DNA from: JAYGED01 sp046582565
Lineage (GTDB): Bacteria; Pseudomonadota; Alphaproteobacteria; JAAXGF01
DNA length: 32,015 nt
Assembly: GCA_046582565.1 (NCBI GenBank)
Contig: JAYGED010000274.1
Coordinates: 1 to 32,015, forward strand
Direction of reading: 5' to 3'
Under the pieces are notes generated by a model. The model had not been told where the DNA came from and did not search any database. It saw nothing but the letters and a program-made list of their open reading frames with translations. How positions within the stretch are numbered: position 1 is the stretch's first letter; every line of letters starts with the position of its first letter. Below are positions 15,724 through 24,527 of this stretch, one piece after another. A program made the position numbers and the translations under genes.

Positions 15724-17448
15724 TTGGAACGCCGTCTTGCCGCCATACTGGTCGCCGACGTGGTCGGCTACAGCCGCCTTATGGGCGAGGACGAGGAGGG
15801 CACACTTGCCAGCCTGTCTCACCTACGCAAGGACCTGATCGAACCTCTGATCGCGGAACATCACGGCCGCGTCGTCAAGCTCATGGGCGATGGCATATTG
15901 GTGGAATTCGCCAGCGTGGTCGATGCGGTCAACTGCGCCGTCGTCTGGCAGAAAGACATGGCGGAGGAAGACCTGCGGTTCCGCATCGGGGTCAACATCG
16001 GCGAGATCATCATCGAAGACGGCGATATCTATGGCAACGGCGTCAATGTGGCGGCCCGGCTTGAGCCCCTGGCCGATCCCGGCGGCATCTGCCTGTCGGG
16101 TTCGGTCCACGATGAAGTGAAGCATAAGCTCAAGCTGGTCTTTGAAGACCTGGGCGAGCAGACGGTCAAGAATATCGAAGAGCCGGTCAGAGCCTATCGG
16201 GTGGTGCTGGACGGTGGTGTGGATATGACTCCCAGAACACCCGATGCAACCCCGGCGAAGCCTTCAGGCAAGCCTTCGGTCGCCGTGCTTCCCTTCGACA
16301 GCATGTCGGAAGATCCCGAACAGGAGTCGTTTGTCGATGGCGTGACGGAAGACATCATAACGGCCCTATCGCGGACTCGCTGGTACGACGTAACGGCGCG
16401 TAATTCCACCTTCACCTACAAAGGAAAATCGCCCGATGTTCGCGACGTCGGAAAGGCGCTCGGCGTCAATTATGTGCTGGAAGGAAGTGTTCGCAAAAGC
16501 GGCAACAAGATGCGGATCACTGTCCAGTTGATCGATGCCGCGACGGGCAACCATGTCTGGGCGGATCGCTATGATCGGGGCGCCGACGATGAATTCGCCC
16601 TACAGGACGAGATTGCCCGGCGTGTTTCCTCTGCTCTGAACGAGCGGATTTGGCAGGACGTTGCGCAAAATTTTGGACAGAAGGCTGCAGAAGATTATGA
16701 CGCTTACGACTACGCCTTCAGCGGCATCAAGCTGATACACAAGATCGATCCAATCGCCGTGGTGCAGGCGGAAGAGTATCTTCTCAAAGCCCTCGAATTC
16801 GACCCCGATCTGTTTCCCGGCAATCTTGGCCTTGGTTTTTGCAAACTGGCAACCTGGACTTTCTGGGGCGACGAGGCGGGAACAGCCCTGGAAGAGGCAG
16901 AGCGGTACGCCAAGAAGGTACTGGATATCGCGCCGGACGATGCGAACATCTACCGGCTGCTCAGCCGCATCTACAGCAATAAAGAAATGTATGAAGAATC
17001 CTGGCGCTGCGTTGAGCGCGCCCTCAGCATCAATCCCAATGATGGTGACATCATCGCCAACCGGGGAAGCTATCATCTCTTCCAGGGGGATTTCGATGAA
17101 GCGACGATATGGTTCGACGAGGTTTTGGAATTGCATGCGGACACACCGTTCACGGTCGATATCATGCGTTTTTGGAAGGCTCTCACGTCGTTCGTCGCTA
17201 AAGATTATGAGGCTGCCGTGACCTTGCTCGGCAGCGTCACCGATCTGGAATTCATCAAGGCCGAATTGCTCTGCGCCTGCCATGCAAGCTTAGGTCAAGA
17301 CGACAAGGCTCAATCAAACTGCCGGTCCGTTCTCGAGGTTCAACCTGAATTCAGACTGTCAAATATTGGTTTGTGGAAATCGTTTCGCCAGCAGGCGGAC
17401 CGACAGCATCTGTATGACGCTCTGCTTAAATCGGGCCTGCCTGATTGA
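15724..17448 (+). CDS. Class III adenylate cyclase with TolB-like and TPR domains
   Basis: The 574-residue protein starts with a class III nucleotide cyclase domain (1-165). All catalytic residues are visible: metal-binding Asp12 (VADVVGYS) and Asp56 (MGDGIL), adenine-specifying Lys52 and Asp101, and transition-state Asn108 and Arg112 (NVAARLE). This predicts active ATP cyclisation to cAMP. Residues about 183-285 form a TolB/FlgO-like domain (SVAVLPFDSMS, VDGVTEDIITALSR, GVNYVLEGSVRKSGN). The remainder is TPR-like helical repeats (PDDANIYRLLSRIYSNKEMYEE, ALSINPNDGDI). No transmembrane segment is evident. The start is TTG at 15724 with AGGAG 8 nt upstream. Codon and base use in the TPR part look less GC-rich than its neighbours. 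Many soil and marine alphaproteobacteria carry several such proteins; the signal sensed is unknown. Confidence 0.92.
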   Translation: MERRLAAILVADVVGYSRLMGEDEEGTLASLSHLRKDLIEPLIAEHHGRVVKLMGDGILVEFASVVDAVNCAVVWQKDMAEEDLRFRIGVNIGEIIIEDGDIYGNGVNVAARLEPLADPGGICLSGSVHDEVKHKLKLVFEDLGEQTVKNIEEPVRAYRVVLDGGVDMTPRTPDATPAKPSGKPSVAVLPFDSMSEDPEQESFVDGVTEDIITALSRTRWYDVTARNSTFTYKGKSPDVRDVGKALGVNYVLEGSVRKSGNKMRITVQLIDAATGNHVWADRYDRGADDEFALQDEIARRVSSALNERIWQDVAQNFGQKAAEDYDAYDYAFSGIKLIHKIDPIAVVQAEEYLLKALEFDPDLFPGNLGLGFCKLATWTFWGDEAGTALEEAERYAKKVLDIAPDDANIYRLLSRIYSNKEMYEESWRCVERALSINPNDGDIIANRGSYHLFQGDFDEATIWFDEVLELHADTPFTVDIMRFWKALTSFVAKDYEAAVTLLGSVTDLEFIKAELLCACHASLGQDDKAQSNCRSVLEVQPEFRLSNIGLWKSFRQQADRQHLYDALLKSGLPD

Positions 17449-17518
17449 CGCGGAGATTGAATGCGCGCACGCGACCTGTTAGTACCGCCCATCCCTATAC
17501 AATTACCGAACCCGTCCC

Positions 17519-18085
17519 ATGAAAATTAACGGCAACGCCATCCGTCCCGGCAATATCATCGAGCATAAGGGCGGCCTGTGGCAGGCGGTCAAGATACAGC
17601 ATACCCAGCCCGGTAAGGGCGGCGCCTATCTCCAGGTCGAGCTGAAAAATCTGCGCGACGGCACCAAGCTTAACGAGCGGTTCCGCGCCGCCGAGAATGT
17701 CGAGAAGGTGCGCCTCGACGAAAAGCAATATCAGTTTCTATTTGCCGACGGCGAGCTGCTGACCTTCATGGAAGCCGAGACCTATGAGCAGATTACCCTG
17801 GATAGCGATCTGGTGGGCGAACAGGCTGTGTATCTGCAGGACGGCGTTATGACGACGGTAATGAGCTATGAGGACGAGCCGCTGACCGTGCAGGTCGCCG
17901 AGACTGTGATCCTCGAAATCATCGAGACCGAGGCGGTCATCAAGGGCCAGACCGCCGCCGGGTCGTTCAAGCCGGCGATCCTTGATAACGGCGTGCGCAC
18001 AATGGTGCCGCCGCATATCGAGGTCGGCACCCGGGTGGTGATCGCCACTGCCGACGGCGCCTATCGCGAACGCGCCAGAGACTAA
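17519..18085 (+). CDS. efp: Translation elongation factor P
   Basis: EF-P enters the ribosomal E site and relieves stalling at consecutive prolines. The 188-residue product has the three beta-barrel domains of the family, with the tip loop QPGKGGA carrying Lys33, the residue that is beta-lysylated by EpmA in many proteobacteria. The C-terminal signature VPPHIEVGTRV is intact. No Shine-Dalgarno precedes the ATG; a TATACA at 17496-17501 could be a -10 element giving a very short leader. The phosphatase gene follows by 3 bp. Confidence 0.97.
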   Translation: MKINGNAIRPGNIIEHKGGLWQAVKIQHTQPGKGGAYLQVELKNLRDGTKLNERFRAAENVEKVRLDEKQYQFLFADGELLTFMEAETYEQITLDSDLVGEQAVYLQDGVMTTVMSYEDEPLTVQVAETVILEIIETEAVIKGQTAAGSFKPAILDNGVRTMVPPHIEVGTRVVIATADGAYRERARD

Positions 18086-18088
18086 GAG

Positions 18089-18889
18089 ATGCCTCCCCGT
18101 TCCGCTGCGATCACGGTGATGATTCAGGCTGCCTACAAGGCGGCGCGAGGCTTGGTGCGCGACTTCGGCGAAGTCGAAAACCTTCAGGTCTCAAGGAAAG
18201 GGCCCGCCGATTTTGTCACCGCCGCCGACATCCAGGCCGAGAAGGTACTGCGCAAGGAGTTGAGCCGAGCCCGGCCGGGCTACGCCATGCTGCTCGAAGA
18301 AGGCGGCGCGGTGGCGGGGAAAACGCCCGAGTATCGCTGGATCGTCGATCCCCTCGACGGCACCCTGAATTTCATGCACGGCCTGCCGCATTTCTGTATT
18401 TCTATCGGCCTCGAACATAACGGCGAGATCGTCGCCGGGGTGATTTACGATCCTTTGCGCGATGAGCTTTTTCACGCCGAGAAGGGCGCCGGGGCCTATC
18501 TCAACGACCGCCGCATGCGGGTATCGTCGCGATCCAATATGATGGAATCGGTGATCGCCACGGGCATGCCCTGGGCCGGGCGCGACCATCATGAAGCCTA
18601 TCTCGCCCAGGTCGCCTTGGTCATGGAACAAACCGCCGGAATCCGCCGTATGGGCTCGGCGGCGCTCGATCTCGCCTATGTCGCCGCCGGGCGCTATGAA
18701 GGCTTTTGGGAGCTTGGCCTGAAGCCCTGGGACATCGCCGCGGGCCTTGTCATCATGCGCGAAGCCGGAGGTTACATCACCGCCTGCGACGGCAGCGACA
18801 TAAACCTCGATCATGGCGATGTGCTGGCCGGAAACGATCGTATTCACGGGGAATTGAAATCCCTGCTAGCGAAAGCGAAAACGGGCTGA
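18089..18889 (+). CDS. suhB: Inositol monophosphatase family protein (SuhB-like)
   Basis: The 266-residue product is a Mg-dependent, Li-sensitive phosphatase of the inositol monophosphatase family. Metal-binding motifs are Glu70/Glu71 (LLEEGG), IVDPLDGTLNF with Asp87 and Asp90 (about 85-95), and the C-terminal LKPWDIAAG. Enterobacterial SuhB also acts in rRNA antitermination; whether this one does is unknown. It lies 3 bp after efp and is probably co-transcribed with it, an association also seen in other alphaproteobacteria to my recollection. The exact substrate is not determined by sequence. Confidence 0.92.
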   Translation: MPPRSAAITVMIQAAYKAARGLVRDFGEVENLQVSRKGPADFVTAADIQAEKVLRKELSRARPGYAMLLEEGGAVAGKTPEYRWIVDPLDGTLNFMHGLPHFCISIGLEHNGEIVAGVIYDPLRDELFHAEKGAGAYLNDRRMRVSSRSNMMESVIATGMPWAGRDHHEAYLAQVALVMEQTAGIRRMGSAALDLAYVAAGRYEGFWELGLKPWDIAAGLVIMREAGGYITACDGSDINLDHGDVLAGNDRIHGELKSLLAKAKTG

Positions 18890-19017
18890 ACATTCCGGCT
18901 GATCAACCGGGCCAAGGCGGTTGTTCTCCCCAGATGCGTAGGCTATCCTGCGCCTCGATAATGATTTTCACGGCTCACCATGGATTTTACAGACATCGAT
19001 TGCGGGGAAGTTTGACC

Positions 19018-19887
19018 ATGATCTGGCAATTTGATGATCTCCAGCGGCCGGCCAAGGAGCTTCAACAAACGGCCTGCCGCTTAACGCTTTTGGCTGTTTT
19101 CGCTTTCGCCGGGTCTTCCATGGCGGCGGCGCAGCAGACGGTCTATGTGGGCGGCAGCGGAAAATTCCCCGTCGAAGTCAATGTTGAAGTGGTCAACCAG
19201 CTGGCAACGCGACCGGGTTTGCGGCCGCTTCTCGATCCGCCGGGGCAAGCGCCTCGTTCGACATTTTTACTGGGAAGCGCGTCCGTATCTGCCGTGACGA
19301 CGCTTACGCCGCTCCTCATGCCCGAGCCGAAACCGGAGACGACGGCGGCTGTCATACCGAGCTTGAGTCCACCCCTGCCCGAGCCGGTCCCGGCGGTGGA
19401 GCCTGCCCCGCTGGTGCCTGTAGACAGCGAGCCCCTTCCGGCTGAAGCCGTTCCCGAGCCCGAGCCCGTGGCAACCCTCGTACCCGCGCCCGAGCCCGAA
19501 CCTGCACCGGTGGCAACCCCCGTACCCGAGCCTGAGCCTACCGTCGCGGCTCTGACCCCCGCGATGACACCGACAGGCGAAATTCTGAGCATACCGTTCG
19601 TCAGTGGATTGGCCGAGTTGCCGGACAGCGCCGAGAGCAATTTGCAGGCCGTCGCGGCGAGCCTGGCCGCCAATGATTCGCTTCGCGCCCAGGTCAAGGC
19701 CTATGCCGACGGCACCACGGGCAGCGCCTCCTCGGCGCGCCGTCTCTCCCTGTCACGCGCCCTGGCGGTGCGTTCCGTTCTAATCGAACTCGGCGTGCGC
19801 AGTACGCGAATTGATGTCAGGGCGCTGGGCGACCGCTACGAAGGCGGCGCACCCGACCGGGTCGATGTGCTCGTGACCAATCGCTGA
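19018..19887 (+). CDS. Exported proline-rich OmpA-like protein
   Basis: From ATG at 19018 the product is 289 residues. The N-terminus has a hydrophobic signal segment (LTLLAVFAFAGSSMAAAQQ, about 23-41) after an unusually long charged n-region. Residues about 100-180 form a linker rich in Pro-Glu (PEPEPV, PAPEPEPAP, PVPEPEPT) suited to spanning the periplasm. The C-terminal ~100 residues resemble the OmpA peptidoglycan-binding fold (KAYADGT, RRLSLSRALAVRSVLIELGV, RIDVRALGDR). The frame is open back to 18706, but that would overlap suhB and lose the signal sequence; GGGGAAG precedes the chosen ATG. It is first of a trio with the MotA-like and MotB-like genes. Confidence 0.85.
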   Translation: MIWQFDDLQRPAKELQQTACRLTLLAVFAFAGSSMAAAQQTVYVGGSGKFPVEVNVEVVNQLATRPGLRPLLDPPGQAPRSTFLLGSASVSAVTTLTPLLMPEPKPETTAAVIPSLSPPLPEPVPAVEPAPLVPVDSEPLPAEAVPEPEPVATLVPAPEPEPAPVATPVPEPEPTVAALTPAMTPTGEILSIPFVSGLAELPDSAESNLQAVAASLAANDSLRAQVKAYADGTTGSASSARRLSLSRALAVRSVLIELGVRSTRIDVRALGDRYEGGAPDRVDVLVTNR

Positions 19888-19911
19888 TGAATCCTTTGAG
19901 TTGAGGGATCG

Positions 19912-21090
19912 ATGATTGTGACTGCCGATATCGGCGAGAGGCCGACCATGACCCGCCCGCGTATTTTCCTTACCCGGATGTTCATTTTTGTGGCTATCGC
20001 CATGGCCGTGGCGGGGGTCATGTGGGACGTGCTGAACAAGACCTTCGCCGCCAACCCCCTGCTCAACGGGCTGATCCTCGCGGTGCTTCTACTCGGCATC
20101 TTCTACATCTTCCGCCAAGTGTTCAGCCTGTATGCGGAAATTCGCTGGATTGAGGGTTTCCGCAGCAACCATCCCAAACTCGCGGTCCAGGCGCCACCCA
20201 AACTGTTGGCCCCGATGGCGACCATGATGGGAGAAAACCAGGGCCAGATGACTCTCTCCGCCCTGTCTATGAGGACCCTGCTGGACGGCATCGGCTCCAG
20301 GCTCGATGAATCACGGGATATTTCCCGCTACCTGATCTCCCTGCTGATCTTCCTCGGCCTGCTGGGCACTTTCTGGGGGCTGTTGCAGACGATCTTTTCG
20401 GTCGGCGACGTGGTCCAGGGCCTGTCCGTGGGCGATGGCGACATCGCCACCATATTCCACGATTTTAAGACCGGGCTTCTGGCGCCCTTGAGCGGCATGG
20501 GCACCGCCTTCTCCTCGTCCCTGTTCGGGCTTGCCGGCTCGCTGGTGCTGGGCTTCCTCAATTTGCAATCAACCCAGGCTCAGAACCGGTTCTTCAACGA
20601 TCTGGAGGAATGGCTGTCCGGCCTGACACGGCTTTCCAGCGCCTCGGCTCTGGGCGACGGCGGCCAGTCCATACCGGCCTATGTCAACGCCTTGCTGGAA
20701 CAGACCGGCGAGAGCCTGGAAAACCTGCAGCGCACCATGACCCGTGGCGAGGCCAACCGCCTGTCGGCCGACAGCAGCCTGATGAGCCTGACCGAAAAGC
20801 TCGCCTCCCTGTCCGACCAGATGCAGGCCGGACAGGCGCTGCTCATCAAGCTAGTCGAGAGTCAGGTCAACATGAAGCCCCTGCTGGAAAAACTGATCAA
20901 CCAGCCGGGACAGTCGGAAAGCGGCATGGACGACGCCACCCGCGGCCATATCCGCAACATCGATGTCCATCTGGTGCGCCTGCTCGAAGAGTCCATCACC
21001 GGGCGAAACCAGTTGGTCGATGACCTGCGCAGCGAGATCAAACTGTTGGCCCGCACCATCGCCGCGCTCGACGACTCGCGAAAGACTTAA
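19912..21090 (+). CDS. MotA/TolQ/ExbB-like proton channel subunit
   Basis: The 392-residue protein has four likely membrane helices: FIFVAIAMAVAGVMWDVL and GLILAVLLLGIFYIF near the N-terminus, then YLISLLIFLGLLGTFWGLLQTIFSV and the glycine/serine-rich GMGTAFSSSLFGLAGSLVLGFL after a cytoplasmic loop. The last two match the MotA/TolQ/ExbB channel helices. The C-terminal ~150 residues are predicted cytoplasmic helices (coiled-coil like). GAGGG lies 4-5 nt before the ATG at 19912; a second possible start is at 19948. There are no chemotaxis or flagellar genes nearby, so this is not assigned as flagellar MotA. With the next gene it should form an ion-driven stator-type complex. Confidence 0.87.
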   Translation: MIVTADIGERPTMTRPRIFLTRMFIFVAIAMAVAGVMWDVLNKTFAANPLLNGLILAVLLLGIFYIFRQVFSLYAEIRWIEGFRSNHPKLAVQAPPKLLAPMATMMGENQGQMTLSALSMRTLLDGIGSRLDESRDISRYLISLLIFLGLLGTFWGLLQTIFSVGDVVQGLSVGDGDIATIFHDFKTGLLAPLSGMGTAFSSSLFGLAGSLVLGFLNLQSTQAQNRFFNDLEEWLSGLTRLSSASALGDGGQSIPAYVNALLEQTGESLENLQRTMTRGEANRLSADSSLMSLTEKLASLSDQMQAGQALLIKLVESQVNMKPLLEKLINQPGQSESGMDDATRGHIRNIDVHLVRLLEESITGRNQLVDDLRSEIKLLARTIAALDDSRKT

Positions 21091-21105
21091 GGGCGCCGGC
21101 AGGTC

Positions 21106-22488
21106 ATGGCCGCCGCCAGAAGACGCTCGGATCGCAGCGACGAAATCTGGCCCGGCTTCGTCGACGCCCTGTCGGCGTTGCTCATGGTGGTGTTTTTCCT
21201 GCTGGTGGTTTTCATGCTGGCGCAGTTTTTCCTCAATGTGACCCTGTCGGGGCGCAACGAGGCGCTGGACAGGCTCAGCCTCCAGGTCAGCGAGCTGGCG
21301 GAACTGTTGTCCCTGGAGCGCCAGGCGAACTCCGACCTGCGCCTCGATGTCGCCCAGCTCTCCTCCGAGTTGCAAAACTCGGTGGCCACGCGCGATGCTC
21401 TGTTGGGCAGGCTTTCCTCGATCATCTCGGAGCGCGATGCGCTTGATTTGCAGCTTGAGGCGGCAGTCGACGAAGCGAAGCTCACGGCGCAGGAAACCGA
21501 GGCCCTGCGCGCCGCCCTTGCCGACGCCAACCAGACCATCGAGACCGACCGCGATACCCTGCAACTCAGGCTCTCCGAATTGGCCAGCCTGCGCCAGGAC
21601 ATCGCCACCCTGCGCAAGGTGCGTAGCCAACTGGAGACCCAGGTCACGGAACTGGCCCTGTCGCTCGACAAAAATACCGCCGAGCTGACCGCCGAGCGCG
21701 ACCGCAGCCTGGCCCTGGAGGCACGTCTTAGCGATCAGGAAGAGCGCACCGCCCTGGCCCAGAGGGAAATCAAGAACCGCGAAATCCTGCTCAATGAGCT
21801 GCAACTCATGTTGCGACAAAGCGATGAGGAACTCACGGCGGAACGGGATGTGTCGGTTCGGGCGGCCAACCAGATCGTCCTGCTCAACGACCAGATAGCG
21901 GCGCTCCGCGAACAGCTGATGCGCCTGTCCGAAGCCCTCGATATCGTCGAGCGCGAAGCCAAGGAAAAAGGTGTGGTGATTTCCGATTTGGGGCGTAAAC
22001 TCAACATCGCTCTCGCCGGCAAGGTCGAGGAATTGCAGCGCTACCGGTCGGAATTTTTTGGCCGCCTGCGCGAGCTGCTGGGCGCCCGCGTCGGCATCCG
22101 CATAGTTGATGACCGGTTCGTCTTCCAGTCCGAAGTGCTGTTCACTTCGGGTTCGGCGACCTTGGGCGAGTCGGGCAAAGCGCAGATGAGAGACCTCGCG
22201 ACCACTCTGCTCGAGATCGCCGAGGAAATCCCCGATGACCTGCCCTGGATTATGCGCGTCGACGGCCATACGGATAAAAATCCCATCCATACGGATCAGT
22301 TCGGATCGAATTGGGAGCTTTCATCGACGCGGGCCCTGTCGGTGGTCCATTACCTGATCGCCCAGGGTGTGCCGCCAACTCGATTGGCTGCCGTCGGCTT
22401 CGGTGAGTTCCAGCCCATCGACCCGGGCAACGACGAGATTGGCTTCAGGCGCAATCGCCGGATCGAACTCAAGCTCACCAGTCGCTGA
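21106..22488 (+). CDS. MotB-like protein: membrane anchor, long coiled coil, OmpA domain
   Basis: The 460-residue protein begins with one membrane helix (FVDALSALLMVVFFLLVVFML, about 18-38) preceded by WPGFVD, where Asp20 sits like the proton-binding Asp of MotB/ExbD. Residues about 50-300 are a near-continuous heptad-rich coiled coil (LSLERQANSDLRLDVAQLSS and many similar segments). The C-terminal ~125 residues form an OmpA-type peptidoglycan-binding domain (RVDGHTDKNPIH, WELSSTRALSVVHYL, GFGEFQPI, RRNRRIELKL). The coiled coil is far longer than in flagellar MotB. It starts 15 bp after the MotA-like gene and pairs with it as a stator-like complex. Confidence 0.88.
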   Translation: MAAARRRSDRSDEIWPGFVDALSALLMVVFFLLVVFMLAQFFLNVTLSGRNEALDRLSLQVSELAELLSLERQANSDLRLDVAQLSSELQNSVATRDALLGRLSSIISERDALDLQLEAAVDEAKLTAQETEALRAALADANQTIETDRDTLQLRLSELASLRQDIATLRKVRSQLETQVTELALSLDKNTAELTAERDRSLALEARLSDQEERTALAQREIKNREILLNELQLMLRQSDEELTAERDVSVRAANQIVLLNDQIAALREQLMRLSEALDIVEREAKEKGVVISDLGRKLNIALAGKVEELQRYRSEFFGRLRELLGARVGIRIVDDRFVFQSEVLFTSGSATLGESGKAQMRDLATTLLEIAEEIPDDLPWIMRVDGHTDKNPIHTDQFGSNWELSSTRALSVVHYLIAQGVPPTRLAAVGFGEFQPIDPGNDEIGFRRNRRIELKLTSR

Positions 22489-22490
22489 TC

Positions 22491-23561
22491 ATGACGATCC
22501 ACATCGATTGGCGCGCTTTGGCGAGAGCGCTCGCCATCGGCGCCGCGGGCGGCAGTATCTTTGCCTGGTTCAACCTGCCGCTGGCCTGGATGATGGGCGC
22601 CATGTGCCTGACCACGCTCAGCGCGATCGGCGGCGTTGCCGTGAAGGTGCCGCCTAGCTTGCGCATGATCATGATCGCCGTGCTCGGGGTCATGCTGGGC
22701 AGCGCCTTCCACCCCGACATTATCGAGAGCGCCGGCCAATGGTCAGCCAGCCTCGCCATGCTGTTCTTCTATGTAGCAGTGGTTGCCCTGCTGGGCGGGC
22801 TCTATTTCCGCAAGGTCGCCAAGTATGACGCTACCACCGCCTATTTCTCGGCCATTCCCGGGGGCCTGAGCGAAATGATCCTGGTCGGCGGTTCCATGGG
22901 TGGCGACGACCGCTCCATTGCCCTGACCCACGCCTCGCGCATCCTGCTGGTGGTGCTGATCATCCCCTTCTGGTTCCGCCTGGTCGAGGGCTATGAGCCG
23001 GCCCCCGGCGGCGTCTCCAGCAGCTTCATGGCGTTTGTCGACATCCCCGCCGCCGACCTGGTCATCCTGGCCTTATGCGCCGTTATCGGTTTCTTCGTGG
23101 CGCGCGCCTGTCGGCTGCCGGCGGCGGCCCTGACCGGCCCCATGGTGATCAGCGCCGCCGTGCATCTGTTCGGCCTGACCACCTCGAAGCCGCCGTCCGA
23201 GCTTATTATCATCGCCCAGATCGTCATCGGCACGGCCATCGGCTGCCGCTTTGCAGGGGTCGGCCCGCGCCGGGTGTTGCGCGCCCTCGTCGCCGCCGGC
23301 GGCGCCACGGCGATCATGCTGGGCATCGGCGTGCTGTTTTCCCTGGGCCTGCATGCCGCCCTCGGCCTGCCGGTGGCTGCCCTGGTCCTCGCCTTCGCCC
23401 CCGGCGGCCTGGCCGAAATGACCCTGATCGCCCTGGCCCTGGGCGTCGACCCGGCCTTCGTCTCGACCCACCATGTGGTGCGCATCTTTCTGGTGGTCAT
23501 CCTGGCGCCCCTGGCGTTTAAAATGATTGCGCCTCGGATCGGCATCGGCAGGGCATCTTAA
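22491..23561 (+). CDS. AbrB-family (PF05145) membrane transporter
   Basis: The 356-residue protein is an integral membrane protein with two similar halves and about ten hydrophobic helices. Signature segments are GGSIFAWFNLPLAWMMGAM, FSAIPGGLSEMILVGG in the first half and LAFAPGGLAEMTLIALALG in the second, an internal duplication typical of the AbrB/putative ammonia monooxygenase family. The family name is misleading: it is unrelated to the DNA-binding AbrB regulator, and a transporter role is inferred by fold. The gene starts 2 bp after the MotB-like stop, and the dioxygenase gene starts 2 bp after its own, so all are likely one operon. The substrate is unknown. Confidence 0.88.
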   Translation: MTIHIDWRALARALAIGAAGGSIFAWFNLPLAWMMGAMCLTTLSAIGGVAVKVPPSLRMIMIAVLGVMLGSAFHPDIIESAGQWSASLAMLFFYVAVVALLGGLYFRKVAKYDATTAYFSAIPGGLSEMILVGGSMGGDDRSIALTHASRILLVVLIIPFWFRLVEGYEPAPGGVSSSFMAFVDIPAADLVILALCAVIGFFVARACRLPAAALTGPMVISAAVHLFGLTTSKPPSELIIIAQIVIGTAIGCRFAGVGPRRVLRALVAAGGATAIMLGIGVLFSLGLHAALGLPVAALVLAFAPGGLAEMTLIALALGVDPAFVSTHHVVRIFLVVILAPLAFKMIAPRIGIGRAS

Positions 23562-23563
23562 GG

Positions 23564-24460
23564 ATGGAATTCAGAGCGATTGAAGGATCCAGCTTCGGTA
23601 TCGAGGTCCATGGCATCGATCTGGCCCGCGATATCTCCGAGCCGACCATTACGTCCCTGCTCGATGCGCTTTACGAGCATCGGGTCCTGGTCATCAAGAA
23701 CCAGATTTTGGATGAGACGGAATATCTGGCGTTCGGCCACAAGATCGGCACGCCTGATCCCCATCCGGTCGATCACCTGCGCCTCAGAGGCTTCCCCGAG
23801 ATCGAAGCGGTCGGCAACACCCAGGAGCGCGATCGGGACGAGGCGGTGCGCAACGGCGCGGCGTTCTGGCACAGCGACCAGTGCTATGAGGCCAACCCGG
23901 CGAGCGCCATCGTTTTCTATGCGCTTAAGATGCCGAAGCGCGGCGGCGAGACGCTGATTGCCGATATGCGGGCCGCCTACGACGACCTCGATCAAGCAAC
24001 CAAAGAGCGGATCGACGGGCTCGTTGTCCAGCATTTCTACAGCGCCTCCGGCGGGCGTTATGGCGAGACCAAGGCGCCGCCCATCAAGACCAAAGACCAG
24101 CAAGACCGCCTGCCCCCGGTTCGCCACTATCTGGCGCTTCCCCATCCGCTGACCGGGCGCAGGTCGCTCTATGCCGTCTGCGGCTTCACCACCGGCATCG
24201 AAGGGATGGCGGAGGATGAGGCGGGCGAACTCCTAGAAATGCTACAAGCCCACGCGCTCAGCCCCCGCTATTGCTATGCGAATAAGCACCAGATCGGCGA
24301 TATCACCATCATCGATCAGTTCCAGACCCTGCACAGCGCCGTTGCCATCGATTTCACCACGGGCAGTGAAGACGCTCGCCTGTTGTGGCGCCTCGGCATC
24401 AAAAATGCGCCCGCTGTTTACAAGAATGACTGGAACCTGCAAGCGCCACCGAGTAATTAA
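23564..24460 (+). CDS. TauD/TfdA-family Fe(II)/2-oxoglutarate dioxygenase
   Basis: The 298-residue protein belongs to the TauD/TfdA family, which hydroxylates small organic acids using 2-oxoglutarate and O2. The iron facial triad is visible as His103-x-Asp105 (FWHSDQ) and distal His257 (QTLHSAV), and Arg276 (LLWRLG) fits the 2-oxoglutarate carboxylate. N-terminal features (GIEVHGIDLARDIS, LYEHRVLVIKNQ) are typical. Substrate cannot be named; taurine, 2,4-D and related acids are only family examples. It is tightly linked behind the AbrB-family transporter gene, suggesting uptake or export of its substrate or product. Confidence 0.92.
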   Translation: MEFRAIEGSSFGIEVHGIDLARDISEPTITSLLDALYEHRVLVIKNQILDETEYLAFGHKIGTPDPHPVDHLRLRGFPEIEAVGNTQERDRDEAVRNGAAFWHSDQCYEANPASAIVFYALKMPKRGGETLIADMRAAYDDLDQATKERIDGLVVQHFYSASGGRYGETKAPPIKTKDQQDRLPPVRHYLALPHPLTGRRSLYAVCGFTTGIEGMAEDEAGELLEMLQAHALSPRYCYANKHQIGDITIIDQFQTLHSAVAIDFTTGSEDARLLWRLGIKNAPAVYKNDWNLQAPPSN

Positions 24461-24527
24461 AGCGCATGACGCCAAGGGTGGGGATAGGGCAGAATGGCGC
24501 GCCAGGATTGTAAGGAACCGGAAAGTT

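Noticed and set aside
20851..22290. 479-codon minus-strand frame opposite the MotA/MotB-like genes
   Set aside because: Antisense of a heptad-repeat coiled-coil gene, which readily leaves the opposite frames open; no domain seen.
19018..22488. Zorya-type defence system
   Set aside because: The MotA/MotB-like pair resembles ZorA/ZorB in outline, but no ZorC, ZorD or ZorE-like gene is adjacent; the neighbours are a phosphatase, transporter and dioxygenase.
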